In this document: in pieces, positions 54,398 to 64,000 of the stretch
Numbering within the stretch: the stretch's first letter is position 1
Layout of the letters: every line of letters begins with the position of its first letter
From: Pyxicephalus adspersus
Taxonomy: Eukaryota > Chordata > Amphibia > Anura > Pyxicephalidae
DNA length: 64,000 bases
Reading direction: 5' to 3'
Assembly: GCF_032062135.1 (NCBI RefSeq)
Contig: NC_092859.1
Location: forward strand, 22,348,211-22,412,210
Made by a program: the position numbers and the translations under genes
The notes under the pieces: generated by a model
Told to the model about the DNA's origin: nothing
What the model saw: the letters and a program-made list of their open reading frames with translations, nothing else
Database searches by the model: none

Positions 54398-54790
54398 GAA
54401 GGAAATGGAGGAAAAGTCCAGAGACTGAAGGTACACAAGAGGAAAGTATGGTGACAGAGATAGTCACTTCCAATCTGAAAGACCTCACGAGACAGATGGA
54501 GGATCTAAAGCAGTGGTCCCCAACCTTTTCCGAGTCCTGTGTCACTCAAATGTGACGTGGTATCATAATTCCTGGGACACAACCCGCCCACTGCCCTGAG
54601 CCTGCGATCCGTAAGGAGACATGGTCCGCGGTTCTGGCCGGTGCTTTCTCCTGACCCCGCTGGGTGTTGCACAGGCCAATGCTACAGACCACCACGCTCT
54701 TGCGGCCCACCTGTGAGAGGCCCCCCCCGGGGTATGAGGACCCCTGATCTAGAGGACAGAATACAGAAATGCCACCTATGGTAGTCTAGC
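54398..54790 (+). pseudogene. possible LINE ORF1 coiled-coil remnant, split by a hAT element
   Basis: An open, Glu/Lys/Gln-rich frame (ETEGTQEES...NLKDLTRQMEDL) runs up to 54,510 and resumes after the insertion at 54,755 with DRIQKCH before a stop. The split falls exactly at the 8-bp duplication of the inserted hAT element. Heptad-like spacing and the DLEDR-type phrase resemble L1-group ORF1 coiled coils, but the piece is under 60 residues, so the identity is weak. Confidence 0.3.
54511..54746 (+). mobile_element. hAT-type miniature element with 8-bp duplication
   Basis: It starts CAGTGGTCCCCAACCTTTTC and ends GTATGAGGACCCCTG, which are inverted hAT termini. The duplication is ATCTAAAG (54,503-54,510) and ATCTAGAG (54,747-54,754), one mismatch in 8. 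The body shares GGGACACAACCCGCCCACTG and GGTTCTGGCCGGTGC with the relic at 32.93 kb. It is 236 bp and non-coding. Confidence 0.85.
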
Positions 54791-56899
54791 TTTATCTTCT
54801 TGTAGGATAAAGAGATGCCAAGATAGCATCACCACCATGGCCCCATATAGGGGAGAGCGTATTTCCTGTGTCACCGAAAAACATCATTTACTGAGCAGAT
54901 GGCAAAGCAATTGAACAATGAAGGTAAATATACTGATAAACAACATATTAGCAGACCTGACATTCATACAATTTAGATCTGACACAATGTGTGCGACGTC
55001 AGTAGATGACCGTATGAATCACATTTGACAAGTTCTCTACAAAAAGCCAGCCATGTCAAGATGACCAGCGTCTGAAAGCAGAATGTGATATTGGCAGAAA
55101 AATAAATGTCATTAATGCTACATTGTAACCATGACATTCCTCTCCAGACTAATCACAAAGCAGTTATATTTATAAAGCAGACTTCCGGGGGGAATTTATT
55201 AGGCTCAGTTTGGTCTATAATTATTTTCAATCAGGAAGTCTGAAACTTTTCATTAAAGCTCACCTGTCCTGTATTAGGCTTGTAGTGTATCTATGAAGTA
55301 CGTCTTACCAATGGTAGGAACGGATTTGTCTACCATGCAAGGTAGAAACTCTTCACCCATATGGGAAGTCACAGGGCCCGATTTTTGGGAGTCATTCTTT
55401 TTTAAAGAGAAAATCGCTGCATTAAAACACTTACATTTACTAAACGCTTACATTTACTAAAAGCAAAAATGTAACAAATAAAGCAAGCAGAGCTATCAAG
55501 TATCTTGATATGTAATAAAATGTAGTCAAATAAATAATCAATCACTCGACAATCACATCTACAGGCAGTGGCAGGCATAACCAACAATCAGACCCTGTGC
55601 AGAACTGACTTGGACCCCTTCCTCCATTAACTGACACAGGGTCTTTGTGGGGGTCCCTGTTGCCCGAGGAGGATTCAGGGCCCTTGTGCACCTCACTATA
55701 TCTTCCCCATCTAGAACCCTTATTTACAGTGCACGCAAGAAGTACATGATTGAGCTAAATCCCAACTAAACCTAAAGTGAAACAAGGAAAACTAAGCAGC
55801 AATCAGGAAGATAAGTGAATGCAACCAGTGTACAGAAGGAAAACGGTGGAGCAAATACCAGTTTCATAAACCAAAAGCACTTGCACACTGCACTTCCTCT
55901 CATCTCCAAATTGAACTATGTGTGAACATGTGACACCCAAATAAAAATGATGTCGGTCTTTATCCACCAAAATTCAAACGGGAACCATGGGGGGACGGGA
56001 CTTGCAGACAGATAATGTGCTACAAAGATCTATTGAAAAGGAACCAAAGGCATTAGAGGTCCTGTGGCTACAGATCTACAGCCCAACAAATCTGCACAAT
56101 GGTTGTTAAAATTAAAAAGTTTGGTTTCAAAGGTAATACTTTGTTCAGTTTTGGCTTTGGTTGGACTTTAAGAGGTTGGTTTCATGGAGTTTTCCATACA
56201 CTCATACAGGCCAGCTCCATGAGGATATAGTTTGACCAGTTTGATGTGGAGGAATATTTAGAACACTGATTACAAGCCAGGTTTCTCATCCAACATCATT
56301 ATCCAACCTCACAAATTCTCTTTTGGCCCACATTCTCTAGAATTTCATATTTATTTTGGTGACTTTTCAGGGCTGACCAGCAAAAAACAAAAAAGTCAGT
56401 TATTTAGTGTGCCCTGTGAATGAGTAGTGGAAATATAGAATGTATATAGGTCATCTGTCTGTATGACAAATTAGTGCTGAGCAAATTAGAACTTCACTGG
56501 TACAGTTATTTGTGGTGAAAGCGTTTAGTGGCCTATTTCAGTACAAAAAGAAAAATATCAAAGTCAAACTATTTGATGCCATTAAATATAACAGGTAAAG
56601 AAAATACACAGCTAAAGTCATACTTACCTAAAAGAGCATCTGAGAAATAAAAAAAAAATAATGGGATGAGAATCGGTATTGGCGGAGCGGGGTGACTGTT
56701 GTAATGGTGGAAACAATACTGATGCGTACGGCTTGGCAACGGTAGCCTCATACAGCTTAATACTACACTGTCACGCTGCGCCTCCCGTGTTTTTCCGTCT
56801 CTAGTACAGTTTGTGAATTTAGTGCAATATAAAGGCGAAAATTGAAATTTAGAATATAAGATTTATTTGATTATTATTTATGTTTTATTTTTAATAAAA
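54791..56899. other. unique AT-rich sequence
   Basis: No gene recognised. The stretch at 55,540-55,730 contains ACTGACACAGGGTCTTTGTG and GGGCCCTTGTGC words typical of a dispersed repeat, but no ends were found. Confidence 0.45.
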
Positions 56900-56978
56900 C
56901 ATAAATATTGCAAATAATGTCCAAATTTTTCTGTAGACCACCAAACTTTTCTCGCGGACCACTGGTTGGTGACCATTG
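56900..56978 (+). mobile_element. hAT-type element (GTGGTCGCCAACC family), right-end fragment
   Basis: TCTGTAGACCACCAAACTTT, then TCGCGGACCACTGGTTGGTG and ACCATTG match the 3' end of the family seen at 32.93 and 54.51 kb. The left part is missing. Confidence 0.6.
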
Positions 56979-58129
56979 TGTAAGGGGTTCTGTACATTTT
57001 CTGAATCCTAAACACAAAAAAGGGAAAAAAATGCAATACATTTTTCAAAAATCTCCTACAATGTATACAGTTTACCTGGAGGGGATTGTTTTTTTTTCTT
57101 TTATGCGAGTATACAATGTTATTTTAAAATTTCCTTCTACGTGAGAGATGCAGTGGCACGTTAGGATAAAGCTAATAAAGGTATTTCACCTTTGAGCTTT
57201 CTATATGGGTAATTTGTGACTACTTTTTGTACATTATCATTAGCTCTGTATTTTCAGGTGCACACAAAGAATTAATTCACCGCTATGAAACAGAGATGAC
57301 TTCCTGGTGGTCTGTGGAATATTCTATCTCAAGAAGAACATATAAAATTACATAAAAGTGGAACATAAAGAAAATCAATTAGACTCTAAAAAGACATAAA
57401 TTACAGACACATCACCCTCGGCTATAGGCAGAGGAAACTTTCGTGTTATCCGTCTCTATCTCTAGAGTGACCTCAGCAACGCAACCATTTACCAGCACGT
57501 CTATTGTACGCAGCAATCATCGTATGGATGCATTATGACAAATAAGAGCTTTTACAAGCACACTTTTGCCCTATATTCCATCATTTTGTCCCATTTCTTT
57601 ACATTACGGTGATATACATTCCATGTACTACACTGCAACAGCAGTATTCTGCGTCCATATAATTGTATGAAACTACGGAGACTGTCAGGTAAAATATGGC
57701 GTTGTTTTATTACAATGATGGTGCTTCATTTTCTCCTGGCATATACTATTGTATTAAAGCTCAGCTCCAGCTCAAAGTTTTCCTTAGTTTTGAATGATGT
57801 TGGCAAAAGTTAGAACCTGTAAAGTTTTGATTCTAAAAGCTGAGGAAAGGCAAGAGTGCTGCAACAATATTAGTCTTGTAGTATTATTTTATTATATATG
57901 TCACGGAAACTAGCCAATATGATCAGAAGACTATACACGTGCCAACCTTAGAAGCTATTCATTGTTGTCTTTGACAATTTGACATATGGACGAAAAATAT
58001 GGAATGGGAGGGTGGTAGTTACCAGGACGAAAGAGTGCACACGGCAGCCTGAACTCTCTCTGATTTCCTGTACTTTGAAGAAGGTTTACAAAGATAAAGG
58101 AAACCTTTACACTTCCTTTCAGCACTAAT
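56979..58129. other. unique AT-rich sequence
   Basis: No gene recognised; a few CpGs near 57,440-57,530. A loosely repeat-like AGCTCAGCTCCAGCTCAAAG stretch lies at 57,760. Confidence 0.45.
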
Positions 58130-58361
58130 CAGTGTTTCTCAACCAGGGTTCCTCCAAAGGTTGTTGGGGGTTCCTTGTAAAATGAGCAGTTTGTGCCTCT
58201 CTGGTCAGTTTCATTGACACAAATTATCTTTTTGGCTATCTGTTATAGTAAAATTCTTTGCAATGGCCTGCGATGTAATATTCATACTTCCCATTTACCA
58301 CTACTTTAAGACCTGGGTTGTTTCAAGGATTCCCCCATTTTAAAATGGTTGAGAAAGGATA
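58130..58361 (+). mobile_element. hAT-type miniature element (TTCTCAACC family), complete
   Basis: The left terminus CAGTGTTTCTCAACCAGGGT and the right end AAAATGGTTGAGAAAGGAT are inverted repeats. The interior has TCCTTGTAAAATGAGCAGTT, TGGCTATCTGTTATAG and CCCCCATTTTAAAATGG. This is the most complete member of the family here. An exact 8-bp duplication was not identified. Confidence 0.75.
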
Positions 58362-58395
58362 GTATACAATAAATGTTAGGTGTTATAAATTTCTT

Positions 58396-58990
58396 AATTT
58401 GCTTCTCCCAGGTCAGGAAGGTTATATTCAGTAACATCCTCCCACCACCATGTTCTTCTGCATCTCTTTGTAGTTCTCTTCATTGGCTTCCATTTCACCT
58501 TCAAATTCAAGCTCCTGTGCTTTGCCTTCAAATCCCTCCAGAGTTCTTGTCCCACTTACCTTTCTGACTTGGTAAAAAAAAATACTCCCCCAGCCGCTCT
58601 CTCCGCTCCTCTGATGACATACTACTGACTTCCTCACTCATAACGTCATCCCACGCACGGCTCCAAGACTTCTCTAGACCTGGCCCAACTCTCTGGAATG
58701 GTCTTCCTCGTCCTTTTCGGCTTGCTCCTACTTTCTGCTCATTTAAAAGAGAACTCAAATCCCATCTCTTCATTCTCGCTTTCCAGTCTTCTTCTGTTTC
58801 TTAAACCCTCACTACTTCCCACCATTCCACATCTCCCGTCCTATTGTGTGATACTTCCCCCAAGTCTTAGATTGTAAGCTCTTCTGGGTAGGGTCCTCTC
58901 CTTCAACTGTGTCACTGTCTGTATCAGTCTGTCATTTGCAACCCCAATTTAGTGTACAGCGCTGTGTAATATGTTGGCGCTTTATAAATA
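58396..58990 (+). mobile_element. L2/CR1-like LINE, 3' end of ORF2 and 3' UTR
   Basis: This copy extends further 5' than the one at 1-415. It encodes, with breaks, the C-terminal ...SSLHWLPFHLQIQ... (family pattern LHWLPI..RI.FK) near 58,470-58,510, then the AAPTLWNGLP-like block near 58,680 and the final Lys-rich block near 58,740. A 3' UTR follows with TTGTAAGCTCTTCTGGGTAG, CATTTGCAACCCCAATTTAG and ATGTTGGCGCTTTATAAATA. Frameshifts (including at the A-run about 58,572) and stops show it is dead. Confidence 0.82.
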
Positions 58991-60398
58991 CTGTTAATTA
59001 AAAAAAGCAATATTTAATGCAAAAAGCAATATTTAATGACATTTTAATGGGTGAATGGTGGGTGGCAGATTCAGGCGCAAAGTCCTTGCTTATCACAGCA
59101 CAATTAGAAAATGAATAAAAGACTTTTATTATCAGAGTGCAATTCTCTGAAATAAAATGTAAACCTGCATACCTTATTTCCCCATCCATTCTATTGTGTC
59201 TTGAGTAGAATTCAGCCCAGGAAAGATTGTGCTGGCGGGGCAGTGTCCGGCTGTCCATCTTCATACATAGCAAAGTTTGTTTGAAGCTGTTTGAAGGCTG
59301 ACATGTTGCAGATACAAACTTGTACAGTTTTATGAGACATCTCCGGATTGCTCTCTGTCCCCTTCAGCTCCACTCTCCATCAGCTCCTGATGAGATACAA
59401 TTCTCTACTGACCCCGAGGACTCTTCTTCCAATGTCACCCTAACAGTGGTCAGCGCGTCACCCTAACACAAAGTGACACCACAGACCAGGGTGACGTGTG
59501 ACATCTTGCTGGACACAACTAATTCCTCACCCCAAACTTACATCTTAGAGGCAGAATGAGAAATTCATTTACAGCATCATTAATGACATGAAGGTGAAAT
59601 TCAGAAGCAGAAATAATAACTTGTGACAGCGAAATATTGCTGCTTCTGGTAATTAACAGAAGAGAGTTTCTAGAAAAAGTTTGTAAAAAGAATTTAGAAG
59701 GAAACAAATGTGAATTTTTAGGGAGGCCATGGGAGGCTCAAATCACTGAGCACAGTGCAAAGGGTAACCTATGGTAAACCCTAGTGAATTCATTGAGTTA
59801 TCGTTTCCATAAAATGTATTATTTAAGATTGATTGTTCTATTAGAGTCAGGAAAATATCACCAAACAGAAATGAAAAAATGTACACAACCCTTTATTGGT
59901 AATACAGCACACCACAACACAAGGCTCATTCCCAATGAATGGGCCCTTAATGTGTCTAAAGATTTAGAGAATCTCCCTGTAGTGCGGCTCCAAAACAGGG
60001 CTGTTGATCAGGTATTCTAGTCCAATGGCTACGGCACCACCAAATGGTGGGGGCATGTATTGTACCCTTGCATGGCATCTGTATACTATCTACTCAGGAG
60101 CATCTATTTTGTAACTATACAGAACCCCAGTGGCGATGAAGAAGGGAACAGACGCCAAAATGCTGCATAGACTCTACTTTAGCAACTTAGCTGAGGACAA
60201 AATTTGGGAAGACATTTCCCTTCATTTACTGCTAGAGACAGCTGCTACTAATGAGGATTCTGGAAGCTGAGAGGAAGAGACTGAGGCTTGCCTTTGTACT
60301 GTCTGTCTTAGGATGTATGCCTGTGATAGTGTAGTATGTGTTTGTGTGTATATGTAGGCTAATATGTGTTGGCAGATGTAAATGTATGCATCTGTGTA
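58991..60398. other. unique sequence flanking the LTR element
   Basis: A short direct repeat AAAAAGCAATATTTAATG occurs at about 59,004 and 59,021. Nothing coding recognised. Confidence 0.45.
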
Positions 60399-60935
60399 TG
60401 GTAACAGCTGGCCAATGAAGACCCAGGGTTTCATCCAGGATGATAGGTACATTTGCCCCAGATACAGGTTATATGCAGAGTATTTTTCTGTGTAATCGAA
60501 CAGTTTTCCTTTTGACCTGAAGGGGGTGCTGAAGTACCAAGCTGAATGACAATGAGCTTCTTGGCCAGATGGGGGAGCTAAAGAGGCCTGGGGGATGATC
60601 AAGTGTAATTGTCTCAGCTAAAACCCATTCAGGAACTTAGGCTGGGGATAAAAAGCTCCCAGTGAGCTGGGAGGAGGTTTGAAGTGAACTGTTAGTGGAG
60701 ACATAGAAAATATTAGGAAAAGCTGTATGGTTAGGGCCTTAGAGACCTGCACAGCACTAGGTTGGGCAGGATTGTTAGTAAAGAGATCTAACAGTTAGTA
60801 AGAGGCCAAGTGGCCAGGCTTTATTTTGCCTGTTTTTTTGTGAAAATAGTATTAGTGAAACCCTTGATGCACTTTTAACCTGCTGGCCCTGTTTCCTGTT
60901 TGAAACGCCCCCCCGTTGCTGCGGGCCATCTCACA
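60399..60935 (+). repeat. 5' LTR of a Ty3/gypsy-type retrotransposon
   Basis: It starts TGGTAACAGCTGGCCAATGA and ends ...GGGCCATCTCACA, just before the primer binding site. The first ~240 bp are about 95% identical to the 3' LTR starting at 61,932, counting by eye about a dozen differences. A TATA-like GGATAAAAAGC occurs near 60,645. The length of 537 bp is my estimate from TG...CA and the primer-site position. Confidence 0.75.
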
Positions 60936-61921
60936 TATGGTGGAGGATGCAAGCAGCTTTATAGGCCGGTGTTTGGAAGGCCAGCATAGAGGAGATACTA
61001 AAACAGCTTGTTTGATGACAGTTGAAAAAACTGCCGAGAGGGAAAGTTGGCCTAAGGAACAGTGGCCAGAATTGGTGGCCTTGTTATTTTCTGGAGTGTC
61101 CCAAAAAGCCTAATATGATCTAGAGCCGTCCAAAGCAAGCAACTATGTCCGCCTTAAGCCAGAAATACTAAGAAGGCTGGGTGTCACCCTGGCTGTCCGG
61201 GCCCAACGGGTGTATAACTGGTCCTATCGAGCAGGAAAACCTTCCAGAACCCAGATGTAAGACCTAATACATCTAACAAGAAAGTGGCTACTGGTTAGAT
61301 GGACTAGTTCTTAAGGTCCCTCCCTGTTTCCATACAAAAGTGGGTGAGCCATGGAGACCCATCGTCAGCCGACAAGCTGGTGGACCTAATGGAAAGGTAC
61401 TTGGCTGCCGAGAACCTAACCACCTCCCTTCAATGCTCACGGACTTTCCACCCCAAGACCAGACCATCCCAGCTGTGGGTAAGAGTGACCCAAGGGATGG
61501 GGGTGGAGAGAGTGAAAAAAGGGGAGCCAAACATGTTATCTGTTACCGCTGCTGGGAAGAGGGACATATTGCTGCAAATTGCCCTGTGGTGGATGAACCA
61601 ATGCACAGTGACTTTCTGAGTGGCAGACGTCAGTCTCTTTTTGCCACCATTGCATGCCCTGCTATAAAGGTCGATGAAAAGTATTGGTGTAAAATGTATA
61701 TGAAAACCAAACCGAGTATTCCGAGTAATTGTGGGGCTGTTAGACTTAGGTAGTGTGGTAATGCTGGTGAAAGCTGAACTAGTGGCTACAGAGACCTCCT
61801 GTAAAACCGTGGGGGTAACATGTGTACACGGGGATACTAGGGAGTATCCTGTGACACCATTGTCTTTTGAGACCTCCTTAGGGTAGGGTTGGTTCCCCAC
61901 TTATCATGTGATGCAATCAAG
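60916..61921 (+). pseudogene. gag with zinc knuckle and protease remnant of the LTR element
   Basis: Gag is broken over all three frames. The SCAN-like part (WPKEQWPELVALLFSGVSQKA, then EILRRLGVTLAVRAQR) has in-frame TAA codons near 61,111 and 61,258. After a gap and a frameshift comes GDPSSADKLVDLMERYLAAE, the end of the SCAN-like core. A further shift leads to a CCHC zinc knuckle, CYRCWEEGHIAANC, at 61,541-61,582 (C-X2-C-X4-H-X4-C). Another frame at about 61,731 reads into a retropepsin-like segment whose active-site triplet is Asp-Leu-Gly (61,743-61,751) where the family has Asp-Ser/Thr-Gly, then a stop. It is non-functional. Confidence 0.78.
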
Positions 61922-61931
61922 AGGAGGGGTA

Positions 61932-62236
61932 TGTAACAGATGGCTAACAAAGACCCAGGGTTTCATCCAGGATGATAGGTACATTTGCCCCAGATACAGA
62001 TTATATGCAGAGTATTTTTCTGTGTAATCGGACAGTTTTTCTTTTGACCTGAAGGGGGTGCTGAAGCACCAGGCTGAATGACAATGAGCTTCCTGGCCAG
62101 ATGGGGGAGCTAAAGAGGCCTGGGGATGATCAGGTGTAATTGTCTCAGCTAAAACCCATTCAGGAACTTAGGCTGGGGGAGCTTGTCTTGGCTGGTCAGC
62201 TGGTAGGAGGTCCAAGGTAAACTGTGAGTAGAGTCT
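61932..62236 (+). repeat. 3' LTR of the Ty3/gypsy element, truncated
   Basis: It starts TGTAACAGATGGCTAACAAA directly after the polypurine tract and follows the 5' LTR for about 240 bp, then diverges (GGGGGAGCTTGTCTTGGCTG). It ends at about GAGTAGAG, roughly 230 bp short of the 5' LTR length. Confidence 0.75.
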
Positions 62237-62406
62237 TTCCCATGATCCAGTCCCGCGTCCTCCTGGAGCTCCTCTTTAACACCATATTTGGTCTTTACTT
62301 CCTTTCTTCGTCACTGCGCAGGTGACGTAGCCGTTGTGAAGGGAAAAAAAAGCCAATCTCTACCCTTCTATGTAAAGTAAAAATGTTGAGTTCAGGTATG
62401 CTTTAA
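62237..62406 (-). mobile_element. piggyBac-like element, truncated, minus strand
   Basis: Its terminus is at the right: on the minus strand TTAAAGCATACCTGAACTCA, then TTTTTACTTTACATAGAAGG, matching the left end of the element at 50,304. CTTCGTCACTGCGCAGGTGA is the family's CpG-rich body. It abuts the truncated 3' LTR, so the junction is a deletion or recombination point. Confidence 0.6.
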
Positions 62407-62616
62407 TGTGTATGAAGGTGTGTAAATATGCAAATGTAAATGGTAAATGTTTTTCCTTTTTTTTGGGGGGGGGGGGTATGGCAGCCCCTCCATGGCAGTG
62501 GAGGGGCTGTGTTCCCCTGCCTAGTACACCAAAATGGCTAGACCTTACCCTCACCATAGGTATGTGTTCAGTCAGGGCTTGTACTTATCAATAGGTAAAA
62601 CAAGTAAATAGAAATA
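62407..62616. other. unique DNA with a G run
   Basis: A T-run followed by 12 G (62,465-62,476) and a short inverted repeat, GCAGCCCCTCCATGG/CCATGGCAGTGGAGGGGCTG. Confidence 0.5.
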
Positions 62617-63279
62617 NNNNNNNNNNNNNNNNNNNNNNNNNNNNNNNNNNNNNNNNNNNNNNNNNNNNNNNNNNNNNNNNNNNNNNNNNNNNNNNNNNNN
62701 NNNNNNNNNNNNNNNNNNNNNNNNNNNNNNNNNNNNNNNNNNNNNNNNNNNNNNNNNNNNNNNNNNNNNNNNNNNNNNNNNNNNNNNNNNNNNNNNNNNN
62801 NNNNNNNNNNNNNNNNNNNNNNNNNNNNNNNNNNNNNNNNNNNNNNNNNNNNNNNNNNNNNNNNNNNNNNNNNNNNNNNNNNNNNNNNNNNNNNNNNNNN
62901 NNNNNNNNNNNNNNNNNNNNNNNNNNNNNNNNNNNNNNNNNNNNNNNNNNNNNNNNNNNNNNNNNNNNNNNNNNNNNNNNNNNNNNNNNNNNNNNNNNNN
63001 NNNNNNNNNNNNNNNNNNNNNNNNNNNNNNNNNNNNNNNNNNNNNNNNNNNNNNNNNNNNNNNNNNNNNNNNNNNNNNNNNNNNNNNNNNNNNNNNNNNN
63101 NNNNNNNNNNNNNNNNNNNNNNNNNNNNNNNNNNNNNNNNNNNNNNNNNNNNNNNNNNNNNNNNNNNNNNNNNNNNNNNNNNNNNNNNNNNNNNNNNNNN
63201 NNNNNNNNNNNNNNNNNNNNNNNNNNNNNNNNNNNNNNNNNNNNNNNNNNNNNNNNNNNNNNNNNNNNNNNNNNNNNNN
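62617..63279. other. assembly gap (663 N)
   Basis: Unknown bases. A 14-G run and a GA-rich tract begin immediately after it, so the gap is probably a low-complexity sequence. The 323- and 405-residue minus-strand frames that cross it consist mostly of unknown residues. Confidence 0.99.
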
Positions 63280-63428
63280 GGGGGGGGGGGGGGAGGAATG
63301 AAGAGAGAGAGAGAAAGGTAAGGGGATGGGAGAAAGAGGTAAGGAGGAGAAAGAAAGAGAGAGCGGTGAGTATTTAGGGGGAGACAGGGAGAGGAGGAAA
63401 AGGAGAAGCACAGAAAGGGGACATCTTC
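63280..63428. repeat. G run and GA-rich tract
   Basis: 14 G followed by purine-only or nearly purine-only DNA (GAGAGAGAGAGAAAGGTAAG, GGAGGAGAAAGAAAGAGAGA). It is simple-sequence DNA with triplex or quadruplex potential. Confidence 0.85.
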
Positions 63429-63812
63429 CATCCAGGAAAGAAGGTAGCCTCTGATTTTCTGCCGTGTGTGAAAACATTTTAGTAAGGCTAGGAAGGAATG
63501 AGGCCGATGATGCTGGATGTCCATTAGCCAGGAAATAGGACAAGGCTCTATCTGCTGCTTGAGAAACTCACAGTGTGCGGTAAAATCAGAGTAGAACAGT
63601 AGAGGATCCGGTACAACTGTGCAAGATTGAAAGTAAGGCTGGAGTTCAGCTTTAACTGCTGTCAGACTACAATGGCAGGTTAAGATAGAAGATCTTCCTT
63701 CTGCTCCTCTCTTCCCATCCCTGGAGCCCCTAACCAAACCTCTAGTCCAAGCCTGGGCCCCATCAACCACCATAGCACTAGCCACTGACTAGATTGCACC
63801 TCACAATGTCAC
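63429..63812. other. unique sequence with a possible TTAA-type element end
   Basis: GGCTGGAGTTCAGCTTTAA at about 63,638 resembles the terminus of a TTAA-flanked miniature element. Nothing else recognised. Confidence 0.35.
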
Positions 63813-64000
63813 TTAAAGCCTACCTAAACCGGTAGTTTTCACTTTACATAAAATGGTAGAGAACCCCTTAATGTAAGGTAAAAGTTTATTTTTTTTTTAT
63901 TTTTTTAAAAAGGGTTCAGTACCGCCCTTAACTGTCAAAAAAGCACTACATCAGGCATCCCAGCAGGCTCTTACGCGCTTCTTCTGTGCATTCTTGAGCA
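63813..64000 (+). mobile_element. piggyBac-like element, left part (cut by window end)
   Basis: TTAA at 63,813-63,816 begins TTAAAGCCTACCTAAACCGG, then TTTTCACTTTACATAAAATG, a T-rich run, AAAAAGGGTTCAGTACCGCC and GCAGGCTCTTACGCGCTTCT. It matches the element at 50,304 over its visible length. Confidence 0.65.

Larger units (their letters stand above)
60399..62236 (+). mobile_element. Ty3/gypsy LTR retrotransposon (SCAN-like Gag), deletion derivative
   Basis: Two LTRs in the same orientation enclose about 1 kb. A primer binding site TGGTGGAGGATGCAAGCA (60,938-60,955) follows the 5' LTR. A polypurine tract AAGAGGAGGGGT (61,919-61,930) precedes the 3' LTR. Only gag and the start of the protease lie between; reverse transcriptase, RNase H and integrase are absent, so it could move only with proteins from elsewhere. 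The 3' LTR stops near 62,236, where another repeat begins. The Gag resembles the Gmr1-like group from which the vertebrate SCAN domain is thought to derive. Confidence 0.78.

Noticed and set aside
62568..63785. 405-residue minus-strand frame
   Set aside because: Two thirds is unknown sequence from the gap; the rest is low-complexity Ser/Pro/Leu from a GA-rich tract.

Overview
The window looks like nuclear DNA of an anuran amphibian (frog or toad). It is AT-rich and mostly non-coding. It is packed with dispersed repeats of vertebrate and frog type: L2/CR1-like LINE 3' ends with AAT tails, a tRNA-headed SINE, hAT-, PIF/Harbinger-, Tc1- and piggyBac-type miniature transposons, and a Ty3/gypsy element whose Gag has a SCAN-like region. 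Its only recognisable host gene belongs to the intronless TRIM (B-box, coiled coil, PRY-SPRY) family that is greatly expanded in frogs. The species cannot be named from the sequence. Open frames are almost all short chance frames, so the region reads as a gene desert or large intergenic block.

Layout. 0-7.5 kb: a LINE 3' end, nested hAT elements, a 101-bp minisatellite fused to a SINE tail, and a first small array of a ~120-bp 'TGTAAGCTC' monomer. 7.5-14 kb: mostly unique AT-rich DNA with simple repeats. 14.1-14.6 kb: a GATA microsatellite with an assembly gap. 15-21.5 kb: unique DNA with CpG-containing blocks that resemble conserved non-coding elements, two SINEs and a 43-bp tandem array. 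21.5-25.8 kb: two miniature elements with clean 3-bp target duplications, and a 61-bp tandem array. 26.9-30.5 kb: two long arrays of the ~120-bp monomer in opposite orientation, about 0.7 kb apart, with a satellite patch at 31.1-31.4 kb. 31.8-34 kb: an inverted-repeat element with a CTCF-like motif in each arm, a LINE tail, a degenerate G/A-rich tandem tract, a hAT relic and a TA-flanked element full of palindromes. 34-41 kb: unique and CpG-containing blocks and a decayed Tc1-like transposase. 41.5-42.65 kb: a 31-bp minisatellite interrupted by a gap. 43.8-46 kb: a SINE and small inverted-repeat elements. 48.05-49.59 kb: the TRIM pseudogene. 50.3-50.8 kb: a complete TTAA-flanked element. 54.5-58.4 kb: hAT elements. 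58.4-59 kb: a LINE 3' end. 60.4-62.24 kb: an LTR retrotransposon reduced to gag and part of the protease. 62.6-63.3 kb: a third gap beside G and GA runs.

No set of genes works together as a pathway here. The active content, if any, is probably regulatory: CpG-containing unique blocks with homeodomain- and SOX-type sites, plus CTCF-like motifs. The most notable structures are the head-to-head satellite arrays, the inverted-repeat element with paired CTCF-like motifs, and the TRIM locus whose RING has decayed while its B-box and coiled-coil frame stays open. I saw no convincing novel multi-gene system. All family assignments rest on reading the sequence; no database search was run.
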